NCBI GenBank assembly: GCA_900111435.1
Contig: FOIY01000002.1
Location: 62,001 to 126,000 of the forward strand
From: Ruminococcaceae bacterium KH2T8
GTDB taxonomy: Bacteria; Bacillota; Clostridia; Saccharofermentanales; Saccharofermentanaceae
Direction: 5' to 3'
DNA length: 64,000 nucleotides
Position 1 is the stretch's first letter. The number at the start of each line of letters is the position of its first letter. The position numbers were made by a program, and so were the translations under genes. The notes beneath the pieces were generated by a model. The model worked only from the letters and a program-made list of their open reading frames with translations. It searched no databases and had not been told where the DNA came from. This document shows positions 59,471 to 64,000 of the stretch, piece after piece.

Positions 59471-61006
59471 ATGGTTATCAAGGTTTTGATGCTCGTAGTA
59501 TTCTTCGGCATTATGCTCGGTGTTGGTATCAAGTGCAGAAGAAGTGCTACAGACGTTAACGGATTTGTATTGGGCGGTAGATCCGTCGGTCCCTGGCTTA
59601 CGGCTTTCGCATACGGAACGAGTTATTTCTCAGCCGTTATCTTCGTAGGTTATGCAGGACAGTTCGGTTGGAAGTTCGGTGTCGCATCCACCTGGATCGG
59701 TCTCGGAAACGCGATCATCGGATCGCTCCTTGCATGGGTCATCCTCGGCAGAAGGACAAGACTTATGACACATAGGCTCGACAGTAAGACAATGCCCGAG
59801 TTTTTCGCGAGCAGATTCGGATCAAAGGGTCTCAGGATCGGTGCTTCGATAATCATCTTCGTTTTCCTTATTCCTTATACGGCATCTCTTTATAACGGTC
59901 TTTCAAGACTCTTCGAGATGGCTTTCCACATCGACTATATCGTATGTATCCTCGTAATGGCTGTCCTTACGGGTATCTATGTTATCGCAGGCGGATATAT
60001 GGCTACTGCAGTTAATGACTTTATCCAGGGTATCGTAATGCTCGTCGGTATCGTAGCAGTTATCCTTGCAGTACTTAATGTTAACGGCGGTCTCATGGGT
60101 TCCATGGTAGAGCTTGCTAAGGTAGAAGGCGATTTCCCTGCGTTCCCCGGAGCTTATGCTTCATTCTTTGGACCTTTGCCTCTTGACCTTCTCGGTGTAA
60201 TCATCCTTACATCTTTGGGTACCTGGGGTCTTCCTCAGATGGTCGGTAAGTTCTACGCGATCAAGAGTGAGGACGCTATCCGTAAGGGTACGATTATCTC
60301 AACATTCTTCGCAGTTATCGTCGCAGGCGGATGCTATTTCCTCGGCGGCTTCGGAAGACTCTTCCTTACACCTGATGAGGTGGCTGCGGCAGGATTTGAC
60401 GCTATCGTTCCTTCGATGCTCGAGAATCTTCCCGACATCCTCATCGCGGTAGTTGTTATCCTTGTTCTTTCCGCTTCTATGTCGACACTTTCGTCTCTCG
60501 TTCTTACATCGAGCTCGACACTTACACTCGACTTCGTTGACGGTAATATCGTTAAGGGCATGAAGGAGAAGACAAAGGTTATTACTCTCAGAGTATTTAT
60601 CGTTGTTTTCATCGTGATCTCTGCTTCGATCGCTGTTGTTCAGTATAAGAGCTCCGTTACATTCATCGCTCAGCTCATGGGTGTATCCTGGGGTGCTCTT
60701 GCAGGTGCTTTCCTTGCACCTTTCCTCTACAGCCTTTACTGGAAGGGAACAACAAAGGTATCCTGCTGGGCATGCTTCATCTTCGGCTCTGTCCTTATGA
60801 TCGCTAACATGCTCGTAAGACCTTCTTTCCCCGCGATCCTTCAGTCTCCCATCAACTGCGGTGCTTTCGCGATGCTCGCGGGCTTCATAATCGTGCCTCT
60901 CGTAAGTCTTATCACAGCTAAGCCTGACAGTAAGCTCGTTGAGGATGCTTTCGCAAGTTATGATAAGGAAGTTAAGACAACTGCTAAAGAGAATCTCCAG
61001 GATTGA
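59471..61006 (+). CDS. Sodium:solute symporter family transporter
   Basis: 511 residues with about thirteen membrane helices in the SSS/PutP-like pattern: FVLGGRSVGPWLTAFAYGTS (helix 2 region), YIVCILVMAVLTGIYVIAGGY, GTWGLPQMVGKFYAIKSEDA and LVLSASMSTLSSLVLTSSST, which carries the Ser/Thr-rich Na+ site. It imports an organic solute (proline, pantothenate, sugar or similar) with Na+. The substrate cannot be told. GGGGA lies before ATG 59471. It ends at a strong terminator. Confidence 0.92.
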   Translation: MVIKVLMLVVFFGIMLGVGIKCRRSATDVNGFVLGGRSVGPWLTAFAYGTSYFSAVIFVGYAGQFGWKFGVASTWIGLGNAIIGSLLAWVILGRRTRLMTHRLDSKTMPEFFASRFGSKGLRIGASIIIFVFLIPYTASLYNGLSRLFEMAFHIDYIVCILVMAVLTGIYVIAGGYMATAVNDFIQGIVMLVGIVAVILAVLNVNGGLMGSMVELAKVEGDFPAFPGAYASFFGPLPLDLLGVIILTSLGTWGLPQMVGKFYAIKSEDAIRKGTIISTFFAVIVAGGCYFLGGFGRLFLTPDEVAAAGFDAIVPSMLENLPDILIAVVVILVLSASMSTLSSLVLTSSSTLTLDFVDGNIVKGMKEKTKVITLRVFIVVFIVISASIAVVQYKSSVTFIAQLMGVSWGALAGAFLAPFLYSLYWKGTTKVSCWACFIFGSVLMIANMLVRPSFPAILQSPINCGAFAMLAGFIIVPLVSLITAKPDSKLVEDAFASYDKEVKTTAKENLQD

Positions 61007-61031
61007 GATAGTATTTAGTTATGCTACAATC

Positions 61032-61066
61032 AAGGGTGCGTACCGTCATTGGTCCGCACCCTTTTT
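61032..61066 (+). terminator. Intrinsic terminator
   Basis: AGGGTGCG / CGCACCCT with an inner ACC/GGT pairing, followed by TTTTT. Confidence 0.9.
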
Positions 61067-61081
61067 GATAAGGAGAGGCTT

Positions 61082-62452
61082 ATGTTGGATTATGATGTCA
61101 TCATCGTCGGAGCAGGTCCCGGAGGTATCTTCTCCGCATATGAATTGATGGTCAGAAGACCGGATCTCAAAGTAGCAGTATTTGAAGCAGGTAAGAAGCT
61201 CGAGGATCGTAAATGTCCTATCGACGGCAAGAAGGTAACTTCATGCATCAACTGTAAGTCATGTGCGATCATGCGCGGTTTTGGCGGTGCGGGAGCATTC
61301 TCGGACGGCAAGTACAACATAACTAATGATTTCGGCGGTACTCTCTACGAGCATATCGGAAAGGAAACCGCCATGGATCTCATGAAGTATGTAGATGAGA
61401 TCAATATTACTCACGGCGGTGAGGGCACTAAGCTCTATTCCACCTCGGGTACCAAGTTCAAGAAGATATGTCTTGAGAATAAGCTTCATCTTCTGGATGC
61501 ATCGGTAAGACATCTCGGAACGGATAAGAATTACGAAGTATTAGGTCAGCTCTTTGCCCTCATGAAGGACAAGGTTGACTTCTTCTTTGAAAGTAACGTC
61601 GATACCGTTAAGGTAGAAGGCGATATATACAAGGTGGTTCTCGGAGATAAAGAATATTCATGTTCTAAATGCATCATCTCAGTCGGCAGGAGCGGCAGTA
61701 AGTGGATGGAGAACCTGTGTAAGGATCTCGGACTCGAGACATACTCCAACCGCGTTGATATCGGTGTCAGGGTAGAGCTTCCTGCAGTCGTATTCTCGCA
61801 TCTTACTTCGGAGCTTTATGAGTCCAAGATCGTATACAGGACAGAGAAGTTCGAGGATCGCGTAAGGACTTTCTGTATGAATCCCTACGGCTATGTCGTA
61901 AACGAGAATACGAACGGCATCGTGACGGTTAACGGTCACAGCTTCGATTCGCCCGATCTTCAGTCGGATAATACAAACTTCGCTCTCCTTGTGGCAAAGC
62001 ATTTCTCCGAGCCTTTTAAGGACAGCAACGGATATGGTGAGTCGATAGCAAAGCTCTCGAATATGCTTGGCGGAGGCGTTATCGTTCAAAGATTCGGTGA
62101 TCTTATGCGAGGCAGAAGATCCAACAGCTCCAGGATTGAGGAGTCTACTGTAAGACCTACACTTAAGGCAACTCCCGGTGATCTGAGCCTTGTTCTTCCC
62201 AAGAGAATATTAGACGGTATCATCGAGATGATATTCGCTCTTGATAAGATCGCTCCCGGTACGGCTAATGATGATACGCTTCTTTATGGCGTAGAGGTCA
62301 AGTTCTATAACATGGAAGTTGCGATCAATGAAGACCTTGAGACCAAATATAAGGGCCTTTACATAATCGGTGACGGAAGCGGAGTAACGCATTCTCTTTC
62401 ACATGCTTCCGCGAGCGGCGTATATGTCGCACGTAAGATAGCTGAGGCGTGA
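61082..62452 (+). CDS. FAD-dependent oxidoreductase (COG2509-like)
   Basis: 456 residues. The N-terminal FAD motif is DVIIVGAGPGGIFSAYEL. A cysteine-bearing loop follows (KVTSCINCKSCAIMRGFGGA, about 54-73). The C-terminal FAD contact is GLYIIGDGSGVTHSLSHASA (about 432-451). It belongs to the uncharacterised FAD-dependent dehydrogenases of Clostridia and archaea, often described only as NAD(FAD)-utilising. The CxxCxxC triplet may bind metal or take part in redox. AAGGAGAGG lies before ATG 61082. Confidence 0.87.
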   Translation: MLDYDVIIVGAGPGGIFSAYELMVRRPDLKVAVFEAGKKLEDRKCPIDGKKVTSCINCKSCAIMRGFGGAGAFSDGKYNITNDFGGTLYEHIGKETAMDLMKYVDEINITHGGEGTKLYSTSGTKFKKICLENKLHLLDASVRHLGTDKNYEVLGQLFALMKDKVDFFFESNVDTVKVEGDIYKVVLGDKEYSCSKCIISVGRSGSKWMENLCKDLGLETYSNRVDIGVRVELPAVVFSHLTSELYESKIVYRTEKFEDRVRTFCMNPYGYVVNENTNGIVTVNGHSFDSPDLQSDNTNFALLVAKHFSEPFKDSNGYGESIAKLSNMLGGGVIVQRFGDLMRGRRSNSSRIEESTVRPTLKATPGDLSLVLPKRILDGIIEMIFALDKIAPGTANDDTLLYGVEVKFYNMEVAINEDLETKYKGLYIIGDGSGVTHSLSHASASGVYVARKIAEA

Positions 62453-62595
62453 TATGTAGGGCATAGTCCGGACACTGAACGGATTTAATATCATATCGGT
62501 CGCGGTACGCCTGATCCTTGCCATGGCTTCTTCGACGGAGCGCGATTTGCGGCACCGGTTCTGGCAGGTATAGTTTTCCTTGCTGCAATGTCTGA

Positions 62596-62624
62596 TTGAC
62601 TTAACGCACGGATACATTATAAAA
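62596..62624 (+). promoter_or_regulatory. Promoter of the tRNA-Ala gene
   Basis: TTGACT and TATAAA lie 16 bp apart, about 15 nt before the tRNA 5' end. Confidence 0.6.
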
Positions 62625-62636
62625 TAATCGATGTTT

Positions 62637-62712
62637 GGGGCATTAGCGCAGTTGGGAGCGCATCACACTGGCAGTGTGGGGGTCACGGGTTCAAGTCCCG
62701 TATGCTCCACCA
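62637..62712 (+). tRNA. tRNA-Ala (anticodon GGC)
   Basis: A 76-nt cloverleaf. The acceptor arm is GGGGCAT with ATGCTCC, the D arm GCGC/GCGC, and the anticodon loop CTGGCAG on a stem TCACA/TGTGG. The T arm CGGGTTCAAGTCCCG closes it. The discriminator A and an encoded CCA end the gene. Anticodon GGC reads GCC/GCU alanine codons. Confidence 0.95.
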
Positions 62713-62715
62713 GAG

Positions 62716-62757
62716 AAGACCTTTATGGATATTCATTCATAGAGGTCTTTAATTTTG
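62716..62757 (+). terminator. Intrinsic terminator after the tRNA
   Basis: AAGACCTTTATG pairs with CATAGAGGTCTT over 12 bp (one G-U), followed by TTAATTTT. Confidence 0.85.
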
Positions 62758-62772
62758 CCGTTTTTTCAAGTG

Positions 62773-62778
62773 TATAAT
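62773..62778 (+). promoter_or_regulatory. -10 promoter of the last lipoprotein gene
   Basis: TATAAT lies 39 nt before the start codon, just after the tRNA terminator. Confidence 0.5.
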
Positions 62779-62817
62779 GGGTTTAAGATATGAATAGAGG
62801 ATGGAGATCGAGCGAAT

Positions 62818-63657
62818 TTGAGAAAGCGAATATTTGCATCAATAGTTGCGATAAGTCTTTGCCTTGTGTTCTTTACAGGTTGTATCGTTATAAATACGCC
62901 GATAAAGACTTATACATATACGGAAGATTATCCTGCGTTATATGCTGAAGAACTTCGGCAGATCTTCGGGGATTATACGATAAGCGAACGAATGGATCGT
63001 CAGATACCCGGGGGAACGTGTGGTTGCGGTCATCATCAGGATGAGATCAACTACTATGAATGGACTATTACATACAAAGATTCATGTGGTCAGACGATGG
63101 AATGCGTCCTGAATAATTCGTCGCCATTATACCCTCAGCAGCTCAGATGGCTGGAAGATCAGCTTGAAACTCATATCTATACACAGTACATGTCAGAATA
63201 CTATGGCGATGAACTGAGGGAGGGCGCGAGTTATTGTTTTTGTTTTATAGGTGATATTTGTAAAAGTGTACGCAGTTGGGATGACAGAGATCAGTATAGA
63301 TTTGATACTACAAGAGCATATCGTGAATCGATCGAAAACGAGGAGAAGATCATACCTTTGTTTTCAATGTCATACTCTGAATTAGTGTCCCTTTACCCGA
63401 TGGTATTCAGCATTAGACTTGTTATGACTTCTGATTCGACTATGAGCGAAGACGAGTTTAACTCGATCTCATATGATATGGCAGCTGCTCTTGCTGAGGA
63501 TATCGGCGATGATCTTAATGTGAGTGTTACTACTGCAGATCGGGAACGTTATAACATAGATAGATTCTGCATTTTACGGGGAGAATTCCCTGAAGATGTG
63601 TATGCGGATGGTTTGGACAGAGCTGTATTTGAAAGTTATGTCGGCGAATACTGGTGA
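62818..63657 (+). CDS. Lipoprotein of unknown function
   Basis: 279 residues. The start is TTG, 10 nt after GGAG; it gives a good signal peptide (basic MRKR, hydrophobic core, lipobox FTGC with Cys22), which supports it. The mature part is acidic, with a GGTCGCGHHQDE metal-type cluster (about 66-77) and several Tyr-rich strands. It is anchored to the outer membrane face. No family recognised. The next gene starts 18 nt downstream. Confidence 0.75.
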   Translation: MRKRIFASIVAISLCLVFFTGCIVINTPIKTYTYTEDYPALYAEELRQIFGDYTISERMDRQIPGGTCGCGHHQDEINYYEWTITYKDSCGQTMECVLNNSSPLYPQQLRWLEDQLETHIYTQYMSEYYGDELREGASYCFCFIGDICKSVRSWDDRDQYRFDTTRAYRESIENEEKIIPLFSMSYSELVSLYPMVFSIRLVMTSDSTMSEDEFNSISYDMAAALAEDIGDDLNVSVTTADRERYNIDRFCILRGEFPEDVYADGLDRAVFESYVGEYW

Positions 63658-63675
63658 TGATGAAACAGCGCGTGT

Positions 63676-64000
63676 ATGGAAAGTATAGACGAATATAGAA
63701 GAAAAGTCCTGCGAAGGACATATAAGAAAGATCTTCGGATATTTGCCGTAACTGTGGCAGTACTGGCCTTATTGCTTGTGTTGGCCGTGGTTTTACCCCC
63801 ATTTATGCGCTTTTTGTTTTGGATCCTTTTGATCTTATTCTTGATCCCATTGGTGCTGATGTGTGATCTGTGCGTTATGACATTCCGGCGACTGAAACGT
63901 TGGAATATTGCCATCGGCAGTATCGATGCAGTTTACTTGGAAGACGAAGATCAGGCTCCGACTTCTATTGCGAAGATATCTTACAAAACATCGGATGGGA
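63676..64000 (+). CDS. Membrane protein, truncated by the window edge
   Basis: ATG 63676 opens a frame that stays open to the end of the window (108 codons). It has a basic N-terminus (RRKVLRRTYKKD) and two adjacent membrane helices (IFAVTVAVLALLLVLAVVLP; FLFWILLILFLIPLVLMCD), then the start of a soluble domain. It could be a DUF3592-like or related protein as at 9163, with a domain after the helices (SIDAVYLEDEDQAPTS), but this is a guess. Confidence 0.6.
   Translation, partial: MESIDEYRRKVLRRTYKKDLRIFAVTVAVLALLLVLAVVLPPFMRFLFWILLILFLIPLVLMCDLCVMTFRRLKRWNIAIGSIDAVYLEDEDQAPTSIAKISYKTSDG

Noticed and set aside
62399-62617. Minus-strand 72-codon frame with several cysteines across the gap before the tRNA
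   Set aside because: It overlaps the 3' end of the FAD oxidoreductase by 54 nt, has no ribosome binding site, and its start lies in the tRNA promoter. The region is otherwise empty, so it is noted but not called.
1-64000. CRISPR array, prophage, transposase or integrative element
   Set aside because: No regularly spaced repeats, phage structural genes, transposase, integrase or attachment-site repeats were seen. The tRNA-Ala has no duplicated 3' end in the window.

Overview
The window is 64 kb of a chromosome with a mid-40s G+C content by eye. It most resembles an anaerobic gut or rumen member of the Clostridia (Bacillota). The evidence is strong AGGAGG-type ribosome binding sites, extended -10 promoters (TGnTATAAT), lipoproteins with Glu/Thr-rich linkers, a type I dockerin, LytTR-DUF3021 and EAL signalling genes, meso-diaminopimelate dehydrogenase, and an arginine-to-spermidine operon with carboxy(nor)spermidine enzymes. 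No rRNA, CRISPR array, prophage or insertion sequence is visible. One tRNA-Ala(GGC) lies near the right end.

Layout. 1-7 kb: GNAT acetyltransferases, a HAD phosphatase, an alpha/beta hydrolase, and an orphan run of two P-loop kinases and an APH-fold phosphotransferase, ending in GNAT remnants around a DUF3795 gene. 7-17 kb: membrane proteins, a BlaI-type repressor with a palindrome on its own promoter, lipoproteins, a methyltransferase, an Xre regulator with a zinc ribbon, and a membrane-tethered Ntn hydrolase. 17-19.5 kb: a small lipoprotein with repeated VYGP motifs, a radical SAM/SPASM enzyme and a 2-hydroxyacid dehydrogenase. 21-22.3 kb: an isoprenylcysteine-methyltransferase-like gene behind a terminator-containing structured leader on the minus strand, and a SplB-like radical SAM gene. 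23-31 kb: LytTR-DUF3021, a FIST-EAL protein paired with a LacI-type sensor protein, and a TerB-like protein. 31-35.6 kb: a TetR repressor and an ABC exporter sharing matching palindromic operators. 35.7-40.9 kb: a membrane EAL protein, two HAD phosphatases, a transglutaminase-like lipoprotein and a dockerin-only secreted protein.

41-48 kb holds the clearest pathway. A promoter and a ~240-nt structured leader with an intrinsic terminator precede speA, speE, carboxyspermidine dehydrogenase, carboxyspermidine decarboxylase, aguA and aguB. Together they can convert arginine to agmatine, N-carbamoylputrescine, putrescine and then spermidine. 48-54 kb contains two paralogous papain-type lipoprotein proteases around a flavoprotein reductase and two membrane proteins. 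54-64 kb holds a flotillin, a patatin-like lipase, ddh, a cytidylate-kinase-like protein, a sodium:solute symporter, a FAD-dependent oxidoreductase, the tRNA and two further surface or membrane genes.

The features most worth following up are the two uncharacterised attenuator-like leaders (41.1-41.35 kb plus strand; 22.1-21.95 kb minus strand), the VYGP-lipoprotein/radical SAM pair, the FIST-EAL/sensor pair, and several genes whose -10 box sits exactly 6 nt before the start codon, which suggests leaderless transcripts.
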